Positions 8,017 through 17,494 of a stretch of 64,000 nucleotides of DNA are shown here, one piece after another. The notes under the pieces are model-generated. The model was not told where the DNA came from. It saw nothing but the letters and a program-made list of their open reading frames with translations, and ran no database searches. The position numbers and the translations under genes were made by a program. Positions within the stretch are counted from its first letter, which is position 1. Each line of letters starts with the position of its first letter. The stretch covers positions 19,544 to 83,543 of the forward strand of contig NZ_PPCN01000019.1 of assembly GCF_002906165.1 (NCBI RefSeq), in the 5' to 3' direction. Origin of the DNA: Roseibium marinum (GTDB taxonomy: Bacteria > Pseudomonadota > Alphaproteobacteria > Rhizobiales > Stappiaceae).

Positions 8017-9203
8017 GACCTCTCGACGGCATCAGGGTCGTGGATTTTTCCCGGGTTCTCGCGGGGCCGATGGCGACGCAGATCCTGGCGGAATCCGGCG
8101 CCGAGGTCACCAAGATCGAACGCCCGGGCACGGGGGACGAAAGCCGCATCTTCGAACCTGTCTTCGAGGGCGGCATGAGCGCCTATTACTCGGCCTTCAA
8201 CCGATCGAAGCGGTCGATCGTAGTGGACATGAAAACGGATGACGGCCGCCAACTGGCCTTCGATCTGGCCGCGCAGGCCGATGTGCTGGTGGAAAATTTC
8301 CTGCCCGGAGCCATGGACCGGCTGGGACTTGGCTACGAGGCCCTGGCGGAAGCCAATCCGGGCTTGATCTATGTCTCCAATACCGGCTTCGGCCAATCCG
8401 GGCCCTACAGGGACCGCAAGGGCTACGACACGATTTTCCAGGCGCTCTCCGGCGTGATCGACCTGACCGGTCACCCGGACGGTCCACCGGCCAAGGTCGG
8501 GGTCCCTTTCGCCGACCTGACCTCCGGGCTGTGGATCGTCATTGCGGCGTTGACCGGGCTGATGGGACGCGTATCTTCCGGCAAGGGCTGTCATGTCGAT
8601 CTTGCCATGATGGACGTGCAGGTGAGCCTTCTGTCTCTTCCCGCGGCCAGGCATTTTGCCCTCGGCGAAATCCCGGCACGGACCGGAACCGAACATCCGG
8701 GACGGGTTCCCTCCGCCGCCTACCGGTGCAAGGGAGGGGCGTGGCTCTTCATTTCCGCATCCGACCAGCATTGGCCGGTCCTGTGCGACGTTCTCGGCCT
8801 GACGGAGATGGCGAAGGACGAAAGCCTGCGGAAAAACCTCGACCGCGTGACCCGGCGCGACGAAGTCACCGCCGCGCTTTCCTCCGCCGCGGCCTTGCGG
8901 GAGCGGGCGGAACTTGCTGAATCCCTCCGGGCGGCGGGTGTCCCCGCCGGTGAAGTCAACACCGTGCCGGAGATCCTCAACGACGAACATATCCGCGCCC
9001 GTGGCATGGTCGGCAGTTTCGACGACGCCGATCGCGGCGCCACGCCGGGACTGCGGACGCCGGCGCGTTTCTCCGGATATGAACCCCACCGTTTCGAAGC
9101 GCCCCCGAAGCTGGGCGCGGACACAAGATCCATCCTTGCCGATGAGCTTGGGCTCACCGCCGAGCAGATTTCCGCCCTCTACGAGAAAGGCATCGTGGCA
9201 TGA
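8013..9203 (+). CDS. Class III (CaiB/BaiF) acyl-CoA transferase
   Basis: The 396-residue product belongs to the family III CoA-transferases, which exchange CoA between carboxylic acids. It opens with the typical MRPLDGIRVVDFSRVLAGP. The catalytic Asp is D168 in VPFADLTSG, and VLVENFLPG and YVSNTGFGQSGPY are family hallmarks. ATG at 8013 is taken because it overlaps the previous stop by ATGA and starts exactly at the conserved N terminus, although the frame is open further upstream. With an acyl-CoA ligase also in the operon, the pathway has two possible ways to activate its acids, or it activates two different intermediates. Confidence 0.92.
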   Translation: MRPLDGIRVVDFSRVLAGPMATQILAESGAEVTKIERPGTGDESRIFEPVFEGGMSAYYSAFNRSKRSIVVDMKTDDGRQLAFDLAAQADVLVENFLPGAMDRLGLGYEALAEANPGLIYVSNTGFGQSGPYRDRKGYDTIFQALSGVIDLTGHPDGPPAKVGVPFADLTSGLWIVIAALTGLMGRVSSGKGCHVDLAMMDVQVSLLSLPAARHFALGEIPARTGTEHPGRVPSAAYRCKGGAWLFISASDQHWPVLCDVLGLTEMAKDESLRKNLDRVTRRDEVTAALSSAAALRERAELAESLRAAGVPAGEVNTVPEILNDEHIRARGMVGSFDDADRGATPGLRTPARFSGYEPHRFEAPPKLGADTRSILADELGLTAEQISALYEKGIVA

Positions 9204-9979
9204 CCCAGAACGGAACCGTCCGGCTCGAGGTGAAGGGCCGCCGCGCCGATGTGGTCCTGGCCCGCCCTGACGCCAGGAACGCCCTGAACCTGCCGATGTG
9301 CGAAGATCTCGTGGAAGCGTTTGCGCTCATTGCGGCCAATTCCGAAATCGATCTGGCGGTCCTGCGCGCCGAAGGACCAGTCTTCTCGGCCGGAGCGGAC
9401 ATGAAGGAACGCAATGGCCGGGACGAGGCCTGGGTCATGATGCGCCGCCGCGCGGCCTTCCGTGCCTATGAAACCGTCGGCGCCTGTTCCATACCCGTGA
9501 TCGCGCAGGTGCACGGGCCACTGGTCGGGTCCGGCGGGGAAATCGCGATGAGCTGTGATTTCATCATCGCCTCGACCGCCGCAACCTTCCGCTTCCCGGA
9601 ACCGCAATGGGGTACCGTGGGAGCGACCCAGCGGCTGCAACGCGTGGTCGGCGTCGCACGGGCAAAGGAACTGCTCTACACGGGCCGGGTCATGGATGCC
9701 GAGGAAGCCCACCGCATCGGTCTTGTCACCAGGCTCACCGCACCGGAGGCTCTGGTGCAAACGGTCGACGAGACCGCGGACTGCATCCTGAAAGCGCCGC
9801 CGCTCGCCCAGAAGCTGACCAAGCAATGCATCGATCAGGGGTCGCGAACGGACCTTGCCTCCGGCATCGCGATCGAACTGTCGGCGATCGACCGGCTGCT
9901 CTCCGAAAGCGACTGGCGGGGCAGCCTGCAGCAGTTCAACACATCGGTCGGTACGGCAGCCAGGAAAAAGAAGGCATGA
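9200..9979 (+). CDS. Crotonase-fold enoyl-CoA hydratase (second paralogue)
   Basis: The 259-residue product is a second crotonase-family protein, distinct from the one at 7279-8016. Here both Glu positions of classical hydratases are present: E114 (GSGGEIAMSCD) and E134 (FPEPQWGTVGATQRL). Reversible hydration of an enoyl-CoA is therefore the most likely reaction. The CoA-binding phrase FSAGADMKE lies at 62-70. The gene overlaps both neighbours by four bases (ATGA). A hydratase that makes a 3-hydroxyacyl-CoA for the HMG-CoA-lyase-like aldolase is a natural order of steps. Confidence 0.9.
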   Translation: MTQNGTVRLEVKGRRADVVLARPDARNALNLPMCEDLVEAFALIAANSEIDLAVLRAEGPVFSAGADMKERNGRDEAWVMMRRRAAFRAYETVGACSIPVIAQVHGPLVGSGGEIAMSCDFIIASTAATFRFPEPQWGTVGATQRLQRVVGVARAKELLYTGRVMDAEEAHRIGLVTRLTAPEALVQTVDETADCILKAPPLAQKLTKQCIDQGSRTDLASGIAIELSAIDRLLSESDWRGSLQQFNTSVGTAARKKKA

Positions 9980-11595
9980 GCTTTTCCATCGATCGCCTCT
10001 GTCCGGTGACCGTGCAGGACATGCTTGCGCGCGCCGCCGCGCTCGCGCCGGATGTCGAAGCGCTCGTGGCTCCCGACGGACGCATCACCTTTTCGGCGTT
10101 GGCCGAACTGGTCGCCAAAACACGCGCGGCCCTGGCTGCGGCAGGCATCCGGAAAGGCGACCACATCGGCCTCTGTCTCGGCAACGGGATTGCCTTCGAG
10201 ACGCTTTTCCTGGCTCTCGGCACACTGGGGGCAGTGACGGTGCCGGTCAACACCCGGCTCAAGGCAGACGAGATCGCCTATGCCCTTCGCCAGTCGCGCG
10301 TGACGCGTCTGTTCACGGCCGACAGGCTTCTGAACGCGGATTTCATTGCCACTCTCCGGCAGATCATGCCCGGCATAGACACTACTCTGCCATCGCCCAA
10401 GCTGCCCGATCTCACCGCGATCATCGTCCTGGGAGACAACGTTCCGGCCGGGTGCGGATCCTATGACGATTTCATGAGCGGTTCGCCCGCCGATCCCGGT
10501 CCGCAGGCGCGGCCGGACGACACTCTGCTGATCCAGTACACCTCCGGCACAACCGCCTATCCGAAAGGCGTGATGCTGAGCCACCGCAACATGCTGGGCA
10601 ACGGTTTCGTCTCGGGCCAGCGCATCGGTCTGCGGACCGGAGACCGGTTTCATTCCTCGCGGCCCTTCTTTCACGTCGCCGGCACAACGCTGTCGATCAT
10701 GGCCTGCCTGCAGAACATTGCCACGCTCGTCACCATGACGCGTTTCGAGCCCACCGAAGCTCTCGACCTCCTGCAGGCGGAACGCTGTTCGCATTTTTCG
10801 GGCAACGACACGATGGCCCTGATGTTGCTGAACCATCCGGAGCGCTCCCGCTACCGGCTGCATCTGCGGGGCGGCTGGATCGCCGGCTCGCAATCGGTGC
10901 TTCGCCGGATGGCCGCCGAGATAGGCGCTCGCGAAGTCGTTTCCGGCTACGGCCTTTCCGAGGCGTCTCCCAACATCGCGCAATCCTGCTGGTGGGAACC
11001 GGAGGAGGTTCGCACGTCCGGCCGGATGCGGCCCCAGCCGGGGCTGGAGGTAACCGTAAACGATCCGTCGTCCGGCGTGGTTCGAGCCCCCGGCGAGACG
11101 GGTGAAATCCGCGTCCGCGGCTGGTCGGTCATGAAGGGCTATTTCGACATGCCGGAAAAGACCGCCGAGGTACTGTCAGCCGATGGCTGGCTCGCGACGG
11201 GCGATCTCGGGCGCATGGGCCCGGATGGCCGTCTCGAGTTCGTCGGCAGGCTCAAGAACATCGTCCGGGTCGGCGGCGAAAACGTCTCGCCGGAAGAGGT
11301 CGAAGACCGTCTTCATCTCCACCCTGCCATCAAGCAGGCACAAGTGGTGGGTGTTCCGGACGAGCGGCTCGTCGAGGTCTGCGCGGCTTTCGTCGTTCTC
11401 AACGAAGGCACCTCCGCGACCCCGCAGGACGTCATCGACTGGAGTCGGGAGAAAATGGCCGGTTACAAGGTGCCCCGGCACGTCTGGATTGTGAAGGGTT
11501 TCGAGGATATCGGCATGACCGCCTCTTCCAAGATCCAGAAGACCAAGCTCGCCGAACATGCTCTTGCGCTTCTGGAACAGGAGAGCGCGGCATGA
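9976..11595 (+). CDS. AMP-forming acyl-CoA ligase
   Basis: The 539-residue product is an ANL-superfamily acid:CoA ligase that adenylates a carboxylate with ATP and transfers it to CoA. The P-loop-like phrase YTSGTTAYPKG is at 188-198, the SGYGLSEAS motif follows in the middle, and WLATGDLGRMGPDG marks the hinge region. The A10 lysine is K519 in ASSKIQKTKL, where the usual Gly before Lys is Ser. ATG at 9976 gives the normal family N terminus and overlaps the preceding stop (ATGA); the much longer upstream frame is a shadow of the previous gene. Substrate specificity is not obvious. Confidence 0.92.
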   Translation: MSFSIDRLCPVTVQDMLARAAALAPDVEALVAPDGRITFSALAELVAKTRAALAAAGIRKGDHIGLCLGNGIAFETLFLALGTLGAVTVPVNTRLKADEIAYALRQSRVTRLFTADRLLNADFIATLRQIMPGIDTTLPSPKLPDLTAIIVLGDNVPAGCGSYDDFMSGSPADPGPQARPDDTLLIQYTSGTTAYPKGVMLSHRNMLGNGFVSGQRIGLRTGDRFHSSRPFFHVAGTTLSIMACLQNIATLVTMTRFEPTEALDLLQAERCSHFSGNDTMALMLLNHPERSRYRLHLRGGWIAGSQSVLRRMAAEIGAREVVSGYGLSEASPNIAQSCWWEPEEVRTSGRMRPQPGLEVTVNDPSSGVVRAPGETGEIRVRGWSVMKGYFDMPEKTAEVLSADGWLATGDLGRMGPDGRLEFVGRLKNIVRVGGENVSPEEVEDRLHLHPAIKQAQVVGVPDERLVEVCAAFVVLNEGTSATPQDVIDWSREKMAGYKVPRHVWIVKGFEDIGMTASSKIQKTKLAEHALALLEQESAA

Positions 11596-12554
11596 GGATC
11601 GAAACCTCCGTCACCCGTCTTTTGGGCATCGATCTGCCGATCCTTCTTGCCGGGATGTCGTGGGTCACGTCGAATGCCGCACTGCCGCTGGCGGTCAGCC
11701 GGGCGGGAGGGCTGGGCGTCATTGCCGCCGGACCGATGTATCCGGAGGCGCTTGAGGAGGCGATCGATACAGTTCGCAGGGGCACGGACCGGCCTTTCGC
11801 GGTCAACATGCCGCTTTACCGCAAGGGCGCGGAGGAAATCCTCGATCTTCTGGAGGCGAAGCGCATTCCCGTGCTGATCGCTTCGCAGGGCGGGCCGCAG
11901 AAATATCTCGACCGTTTCAAGGCCATAGGCACGACCTGCATGCATGTGGTCGCCTCCGAAGCCCATGCGGTCAAAGCGGCGCAAAAGGGTGTCGACGGTC
12001 TGATCGTCGTTGGCGGCGAGGCCGGAGGCCATCCGCCCGCGGAACTGGTTTCCACACTTGTGCTGGTGCGGGCTGTGGCGAAGGCGACGCAGGGAAAAAT
12101 TCCGCTTGTTGCGTCTGGAGGCTTTGCCGACGGCAACGGGCTGGCTGCGGCCCTGTCGCTTGGCGCGGGCGCCGCGAATTTCGGGACGCGGTTCATCGCG
12201 ACGCCGGAAGCCGGTGTGTCCGAGGGCTACAAACAGGCGGTGATTGATGCCGGTGTGGCCGATACGCGCACGGTGGGGCGCGGCCTCGGCATGATCCGCA
12301 CGCTATCCAACGATTTCGCGGAAGAAATGGCCGCGCTCGAGCTGGCCGCCGCACCCGAGGAGCGGCGGCGGGCTGTCTTCAGCGCCTCGACGCTGAAAAT
12401 GGCGGCATTCGACGGCGACCTTGCGCGCGGCAAACTCGAGGCCGGACAAAGCGCCGGCCTCGTGGGCCGTCTCATGCCGGCCGGCGAGATCGTTGCCGAG
12501 ATCGCACGGGACTATGCCGTGTGCATCGGGGATTTACCGCAACCGGCGGAATAA
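11592..12554 (+). CDS. Nitronate monooxygenase / 2-nitropropane dioxygenase-like flavoprotein
   Basis: The 320-residue product has an FMN-binding TIM barrel of the NMO/FabK family. Visible landmarks are PILLAGMSWVTSNAALPLAVSRAGG-type N-terminal sequence, VVGGEAGGH with H147, and phosphate-binding LVASGGFADG and SLGAGAANFGTRF. Members oxidise alkyl nitronates or reduce enoyl thioesters; in CoA operons the latter or an unknown redox step is equally plausible. ATG overlaps the ligase stop by four bases. It closes the tightly overlapping enzyme block, and a 69-base spacer with a new ribosome site precedes the transporter genes. Confidence 0.85.
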   Translation: MRIETSVTRLLGIDLPILLAGMSWVTSNAALPLAVSRAGGLGVIAAGPMYPEALEEAIDTVRRGTDRPFAVNMPLYRKGAEEILDLLEAKRIPVLIASQGGPQKYLDRFKAIGTTCMHVVASEAHAVKAAQKGVDGLIVVGGEAGGHPPAELVSTLVLVRAVAKATQGKIPLVASGGFADGNGLAAALSLGAGAANFGTRFIATPEAGVSEGYKQAVIDAGVADTRTVGRGLGMIRTLSNDFAEEMAALELAAAPEERRRAVFSASTLKMAAFDGDLARGKLEAGQSAGLVGRLMPAGEIVAEIARDYAVCIGDLPQPAE

Positions 12555-12623
12555 AACGCGCCCGGGAGGCGCAAACGGTGCGGGACAACTATGCCCGCAC
12601 GTAAATACTGGAGGAGTTTAGCG

Positions 12624-13763
12624 ATGATTTGCGATGTGACGAGACGGGCGTTTCTGAAGAGCAGCGCTCTGGCGGCGGGGTCCACCCTTGTCCTGCCGGG
12701 GTCCCTGAGGGCGGAATTGCCCGGAAAGATGCAGTGGACGGCGGCCGATGTCGGGTCGTCCGGCTATATCGAGGCGACCGCGGTCGCAAACGCCCTCATC
12801 GAACAGCATGGTTCGCGTATCAGGGTGGTTCCGTCGGGCACATCGGTCGGCCGGATGATGATGCTGAAGTCCGGCCGCGTGTCGCTCGGATATCTTGCCA
12901 ATGAAGCCTATTTCGCCACCGAGGCATTGTTCGACTTCTCGTCCCGCGAATGGGGGCCGCAGGACATCCGGGCCCTGCTCGGACGCGAAGCCCTGTTCGG
13001 AATCGTCACCACGGGCAAGTCGGGACTGAACACGATCGCGGACCTGAAAGGCAAGCGCGTGGCCAGGATCCAGGCGCATCCCTCCACCAACTTCAAGATC
13101 GAAGGTGTTCTTTCCTTTGCCGGATTGACCTGGGATGATGTCGAGCAGATCGAGGTTCCGGGCTATTCGCAGGGCCTGCAGGCGGTGCTGGACGGTACGG
13201 TCGATGCGGCGGGCGCCGTGGTCGGAGCTTCCATCCTGCGCGAGATCGAGGCGAGCTCGGCCGGCATCGGCTGGCTGCCCGTTCCCGCCGACGATGCGGC
13301 GGGCTGGGACAGGATCAACGAAACCGCGCCGCTGTTCGCTCCGGCGACCATGACGCAGGGCCCGGGCGCCACACCCGAGGCGCCGGTGCCTCTGGTCGGC
13401 TACCGCTACCCGATCCTGTCCGTGCTCGCGGAGACGAGCGCAGACGATGCCTACGACCTGACGAAGGCCATCGTCGAAGGCTACAGCCTCTACAAGGACG
13501 CGGCGCCGGTGATGGCGAACTACGACATCAACAAGGCCGGTCATCCGCCTTACGACGCGCCCTGCCACGACGGAGCAAGACGCTATTTCGACGAGATCGG
13601 CATCTGGACCGATGCCGACCAGGCCTGGAACGAAAAACGCCTTGCGCGCATGGCCGCCGTGCAGGAGGCATGGACGACGGCGACCGAGGCCGCTGACGAG
13701 CAGGGTCTGCCGGACAAGAAGTGGGCGAAATTCTGGGAAAGCTACCGCTCCGAACATTTGTGA
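12624..13763 (+). CDS. TAXI-family TRAP transporter receptor, Tat-type signal
   Basis: The 379-residue product is the periplasmic solute receptor of a TRAP-TAXI transporter. It starts MICDVTRRAFLK, with the twin-arginine pattern TRRAFLK followed by a hydrophobic stretch, so export of a folded protein through Tat is likely. TAXI features include the GSSGYIEATAVANALIEQH ligand region and KGKRVARIQAHPS. ATG at 12624 is preferred to the frame start at 12591 because GGAGGAG lies at about 12610-12616. The fused permease follows after a perfect hairpin. The two would take up an organic acid with a Na+ or proton gradient. Confidence 0.88.
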   Translation: MICDVTRRAFLKSSALAAGSTLVLPGSLRAELPGKMQWTAADVGSSGYIEATAVANALIEQHGSRIRVVPSGTSVGRMMMLKSGRVSLGYLANEAYFATEALFDFSSREWGPQDIRALLGREALFGIVTTGKSGLNTIADLKGKRVARIQAHPSTNFKIEGVLSFAGLTWDDVEQIEVPGYSQGLQAVLDGTVDAAGAVVGASILREIEASSAGIGWLPVPADDAAGWDRINETAPLFAPATMTQGPGATPEAPVPLVGYRYPILSVLAETSADDAYDLTKAIVEGYSLYKDAAPVMANYDINKAGHPPYDAPCHDGARRYFDEIGIWTDADQAWNEKRLARMAAVQEAWTTATEAADEQGLPDKKWAKFWESYRSEHL

Positions 13764-13770
13764 TCGCCCG

Positions 13771-13795
13771 CGCGGCCGGACTTGGTCCGGCCGCG
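13771..13795 (+). terminator. Perfect intercistronic hairpin after the TAXI receptor gene
   Basis: An 11-base perfect stem, CGCGGCCGGAC / GTCCGGCCGCG, closes a TTG loop eight bases after the receptor stop. No T-run follows, so full termination is unlikely. A stem at this place often protects the receptor mRNA and lowers expression of the membrane gene downstream. Confidence 0.6.
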
Positions 13796-13923
13796 TCAAC
13801 CCGTTCGGGAGCGTTCTTCGTCCGGTGAAACGCGGACAGGATGCCCGGATATCGAGTAACCGATCAACTGTCGGGCACGCAATCGCTTCCGGTTGAACGT
13901 CCGCTGATCCAATCCGGTTCGCC

Positions 13924-15867
13924 ATGGCCCACATCACAAAGATCGATACAGAAATCCCCCTTAAGGATGTCCGGCCCGAAACATCGCGGCTGCATCGGGC
14001 GCGGCTGGTGGTCTATCCGATCACGGCACTGGCCCTGCTGCTGGTGGCGAACCAGGTCTTTCTCCTGCGCATCGCAGGTTTTCAGCTCCCGTCGACGGGC
14101 TTCTACTATGCCCTGATCGGCATGTTCTTCGCCGTTCTCTTCCTCACCTTTCCGATGCGGCGGGCCGATGAGTTCCGGGTGCCGGTCTACGACTGGGTCT
14201 TTGCCGCTGTTTCGCTCGGCTCGGGGTTTTATTTCGCCTCGATCGCGGGGGACATCATCAACCGGGGCTGGGATTTCTCGGCGCCGCCCCTGCCGACCCT
14301 GATCGCGCTCGCGCTGTTCCTGCTTGTTCTCGAGGGCTTGCGCCGCACAGGCGGGACGGTGCTTTTCCTCATCTGCCTCGCCTTCGCGGCCTTTCCGACC
14401 TTCGCCGATCACATGCCTGGCCTCTTCTGGGGAAGCCAGTATACGCCGCGCGAGACGCTCTCGGCCTTCGTCATGGGTTCCGGTGCCATCGTCGGCGTGC
14501 CGGTTCAGGTGGTCAGCGAGCTGGTCATCGGCTACCTGCTCTTCGGCGCGGCCCTGACCGTGACCGGCGGCGGCAGGTTCTTCATGGATTTTGCCTCGGC
14601 CCTGATGGGGCGCGCGCGCGGCGGACCGGCCAAGGTCTCGATCATATCCTCCGCGCTTTTCGGCTCTCTCTCCGGCTCGGTGGTCTCCAACGTCATTTCC
14701 ACCGGCGCGTTCACCATTCCCACCATGAAGCGCTGCGGCTATCCGGCCCACTACGCCGGTGCGGTCGAAGCCTGTGCATCGACCGGGGGCTCGATCATGC
14801 CGCCGGTGATGGGCGCTGCCGGATTCATCATGGCTTCGTTCCTGAACGTGCCTTACGCCACCGTGGTCTCTGCGGCGATCCTGCCGGCCATCCTTTTCTA
14901 CGCGGCGCTGCTCCTGCAGGTCGATGCCTATGCGGCCCGCAACGATCTCGCCGGCCTGCCGCAGGAAGACCTGCCCCGGCTCGGCCCCACCCTTCGCAAG
15001 GGCTGGCCCCATCTCGTCGGTGTGCTCATGCTGGTCGGGCTGATCCTGTTCGCCCACATGGAGCGCAGCGCACCGTTCTTCAGTGCCGGCTTCATGCTGG
15101 CGGTCGCCATCCTGCGCAAACCGGCGGCGTTCTGGTCAACCCTCACCGAAACGCTTTTGGAGACCGGGCGCAGTTCGGGCTATCTGTTCGGGATCCTGGC
15201 GGGCATCGGCCTGATCGTCGGCTCGCTCTCGATCACCGGCGTCGGCAGCGCGGTCTCGCGCGAACTGGTGTTCGCCGCTGGCGACAATCTCTATCTTCTG
15301 CTGGTGTTCGGTGCGATCACCAGCTTCGTGCTCGGCATGGGAATGACGGCCAGCGCCTGCTACATCTTCCTGGCGATCATCCTTGGGCCGGCCCTGACGC
15401 AACAGGGGCTCGACCTGGTGGCAAGCCATCTGTTCATCCTCTACTGGGGCATGCTCTCCTACATCACGCCGCCTGTGGCGCTCGCCGCGGTAGTCGCGGC
15501 GGGCATTGCCGGCAGCGGAAATCTGCGCACAGGCCTGCAGGCGATGCGGCTGGGGTCCGTGCTCTTCATCCTCCCCTTCGCCTTCGTGCTCAATCCCGCG
15601 CTGATCCTGCGGGGCGAACCTCTGGACGTGCTGATGTCCATCGGTACGGCCGGGATATCCATCTGGCTGATTGCCTGCAGCTTCGAAGGATATCTGCACT
15701 TCGTCGGGCGCCTTGACCGGCTGCCGCGGCTGGTTCTCGGCGCAGCGGGGTTCACCCTCCTGATCCCGGAATCCCATACCGATCTCCTCGGCCTTGTCCT
15801 ATTCGCTGCCGTGCTTGCCAATGCCATGATCCGCAAACGCATGCGGCCGGGCGCGGGGACGGTATGA
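13924..15867 (+). CDS. TRAP transporter fused permease (DctQM type)
   Basis: The 647-residue product is the fused small and large membrane subunit of a TRAP-TAXI transporter. It has about 16-17 hydrophobic segments, the DctM-like core with AKVSIISSALFGSLSGS near residue 238, and SGSVVSNVISTG and ACASTGGSIMPPVMGA further on. ATG at 13924 is the likely start. Its receptor is encoded just upstream, and its stop overlaps the start of the second enolase-superfamily gene (ATGA). Together with TctABC this gives two carboxylate importers in one catabolic region. Confidence 0.92.
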   Translation: MAHITKIDTEIPLKDVRPETSRLHRARLVVYPITALALLLVANQVFLLRIAGFQLPSTGFYYALIGMFFAVLFLTFPMRRADEFRVPVYDWVFAAVSLGSGFYFASIAGDIINRGWDFSAPPLPTLIALALFLLVLEGLRRTGGTVLFLICLAFAAFPTFADHMPGLFWGSQYTPRETLSAFVMGSGAIVGVPVQVVSELVIGYLLFGAALTVTGGGRFFMDFASALMGRARGGPAKVSIISSALFGSLSGSVVSNVISTGAFTIPTMKRCGYPAHYAGAVEACASTGGSIMPPVMGAAGFIMASFLNVPYATVVSAAILPAILFYAALLLQVDAYAARNDLAGLPQEDLPRLGPTLRKGWPHLVGVLMLVGLILFAHMERSAPFFSAGFMLAVAILRKPAAFWSTLTETLLETGRSSGYLFGILAGIGLIVGSLSITGVGSAVSRELVFAAGDNLYLLLVFGAITSFVLGMGMTASACYIFLAIILGPALTQQGLDLVASHLFILYWGMLSYITPPVALAAVVAAGIAGSGNLRTGLQAMRLGSVLFILPFAFVLNPALILRGEPLDVLMSIGTAGISIWLIACSFEGYLHFVGRLDRLPRLVLGAAGFTLLIPESHTDLLGLVLFAAVLANAMIRKRMRPGAGTV

Positions 15868-16946
15868 AGATCGAGGCCTGGTCCGCGGCAGCCGTCCGTC
15901 ACAGCAACCTCGACCCGCACTGGCATTACGCAGGCCGGGATGTTCCGGAACTTCCCGGCCTGCGCCTTGCCTTTCGATCCGGTCAGGTCGTGGGAGAGGG
16001 TTATGCCCCTTTCCTGCCGCATCTTGATGCAACGCCCGAGGCTCTCCAGAGTGCCGGACGATCGATTGCAGGCGCACTGCTGGGGGCGGATCTTGCCGAT
16101 CTCGACGGTTGCCTGGAACGGCTCGGTCCCTTTGCCAGAACCCGCAATGCCGCACGGTCGGCGGCGGAAATGGCCATGCTCGATCTCGCCGCCCGATCGG
16201 CGGACATATCCGTGGCGCAACTGCTTGGCGGCACTCCGAGGCCCCTGGAAGTGCTGCGCATCATTCCGGTCAAGCCTCCGGACCGAATGGCCGAGATAGC
16301 CGGATCGCTCGTTGCGAAGGGATATCGCGCCCTGAAACTCAAGGCGACAGGGAAGCTTGAAGAGGACGTGGCCCGTATCGCCGCGGTGCGCGCCGCCGCA
16401 GGGCCGGACGTAACCCTGACCGTGGATGCCAACCAGGCTTATGACGCGGACGGCGCATCGCGGCTGGAGACGGCACTTCGCCCCTACGCCATCTGGTCGC
16501 TGGAGCAGCCCGTTTCCGCGCGGGACCGGTCGGCTCTTGCGCGGGTGAGAAAGACGTCGAAGGCTCGTATCGAGGCGGACGAAGGCCTGTTCGACCGTGA
16601 GGATCTGGAGACCCTGCTGGCGGCCGTCGGCGCCGATGGCATCAGCCTCAAGCTTGCACGCTCAGGCGGGTTGCTGGCGTCGCGCGATATGGCGCTGAGG
16701 GCTGCCGGACAGAATGTCTACGCGCGCCTCGGCACGGCCTTCGGAGGTCCGCTCGTTACTCTGGCGACGGCAACGCTCGCCGGCCTGTGTCCGGTGACCG
16801 GACCTGCGGAATGCGCCGAGTTCACGCATTTCGACGACCAAGAGCATGTCTGGCCCCTCATTCGCGACGGGTTTCTGATCGCGCCGGAGGGGTCCGGGTT
16901 CGGGCAGGAGCGTGTTGTTCCCTGGACCGCTCCCTGGAACGGGTGA
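15864..16946 (+). CDS. Enolase-superfamily enzyme (muconate cycloisomerase-like, second copy)
   Basis: The 360-residue product is again an enolase-superfamily enzyme, clearly different from the copy at 4068-5156. Barrel residues are KLK at 158-160, metal ligands D188 (VDANQAY), E214 (LEQPV) and D239 (EADEG), and the opposite Lys K263 (LKLARSGG). This two-lysine arrangement is that of cycloisomerases, o-succinylbenzoate synthases and dipeptide epimerases. The ATG overlaps the TRAP permease stop, so it is coupled to that transporter as the first copy is to TctABC. The pair may handle two stereoisomers or two lactones of the same pathway. Confidence 0.87.
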   Translation: MKIEAWSAAAVRHSNLDPHWHYAGRDVPELPGLRLAFRSGQVVGEGYAPFLPHLDATPEALQSAGRSIAGALLGADLADLDGCLERLGPFARTRNAARSAAEMAMLDLAARSADISVAQLLGGTPRPLEVLRIIPVKPPDRMAEIAGSLVAKGYRALKLKATGKLEEDVARIAAVRAAAGPDVTLTVDANQAYDADGASRLETALRPYAIWSLEQPVSARDRSALARVRKTSKARIEADEGLFDREDLETLLAAVGADGISLKLARSGGLLASRDMALRAAGQNVYARLGTAFGGPLVTLATATLAGLCPVTGPAECAEFTHFDDQEHVWPLIRDGFLIAPEGSGFGQERVVPWTAPWNG

Positions 16947-16948
16947 CG

Positions 16949-17494
16949 TCAGAGAATCTCCGTCTCGAAAATTGTCGCCGGCGGCGGCGGACGCCGTGCC
17001 TGGCGCTCCCCCTTCAGCTCTCTCAGATAGGTCAGCGATCCGACCGTTACCTTTTCCATCAGGCGCATCAGCTCACAACGCTCCTCCGTACTCAGCTCCG
17101 ACAGCATCTGGCGGTTTCTCTCGCGGGAGGCGGACAGGACGTCGGCGACGAGCTTGCGGCCCTTCGGGGCAAGCCTCAGGTTCACGCTGCGCTTGTCCTC
17201 CGGATTGATTTCGCGCTCGATGTAGCCCTGCTCCTCGAGAGCCGAAACCGTCCGGCTCATCTGGCTTTTCTGGACACCGGCCCTTTTGGCCAGGGTATGC
17301 AGCGGGGTGACACCGAGAAAATCCAGTACCGCCATGGCCCTCCAGTCATGCATGTTGATGCCGAAACGCGGTTTGATATCAAGGAGGGCGATGCGCGAAG
17401 AGAGACCGGACAGCCGTTGCAGATTGTAGGAGAAAAGATATCTGATGTCGTCGTCATCACGGCCGATGCCGTCGATACTTCTGTGTGCCGCCAC
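16949..17494 (-). CDS. MarR-family transcriptional regulator
   Basis: The 181-residue product is a winged-helix MarR-type regulator. The DNA-binding part runs from about LGVTPLHTLAKRAGVQKSQMSRTVSALEEQGYIER to the wing PEDKRSVNLRLAPKGR, with the usual N- and C-terminal dimerisation helices and a Pro-rich tail. The start is GTG at 17494, with GGAGG just upstream. It is encoded convergent to the enolase-superfamily gene, two bases from its stop. By position it is the best candidate to control the acyl-CoA catabolic region, with a small aromatic or aliphatic acid, or its CoA ester, as ligand; this is inference. Confidence 0.9.
   Translation of the reverse strand: MAAHRSIDGIGRDDDDIRYLFSYNLQRLSGLSSRIALLDIKPRFGINMHDWRAMAVLDFLGVTPLHTLAKRAGVQKSQMSRTVSALEEQGYIEREINPEDKRSVNLRLAPKGRKLVADVLSASRERNRQMLSELSTEERCELMRLMEKVTVGSLTYLRELKGERQARRPPPPATIFETEIL

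Noticed and set aside
7779..9089. 436-codon minus-strand frame opposite the CoA-transferase
   Set aside because: It covers parts of two well-supported plus-strand genes and shows no recognisable motif.
13864..15057. 397-codon minus-strand frame opposite the TRAP permease
   Set aside because: Strongly charged, low-complexity product; the plus strand has a clear TRAP permease.
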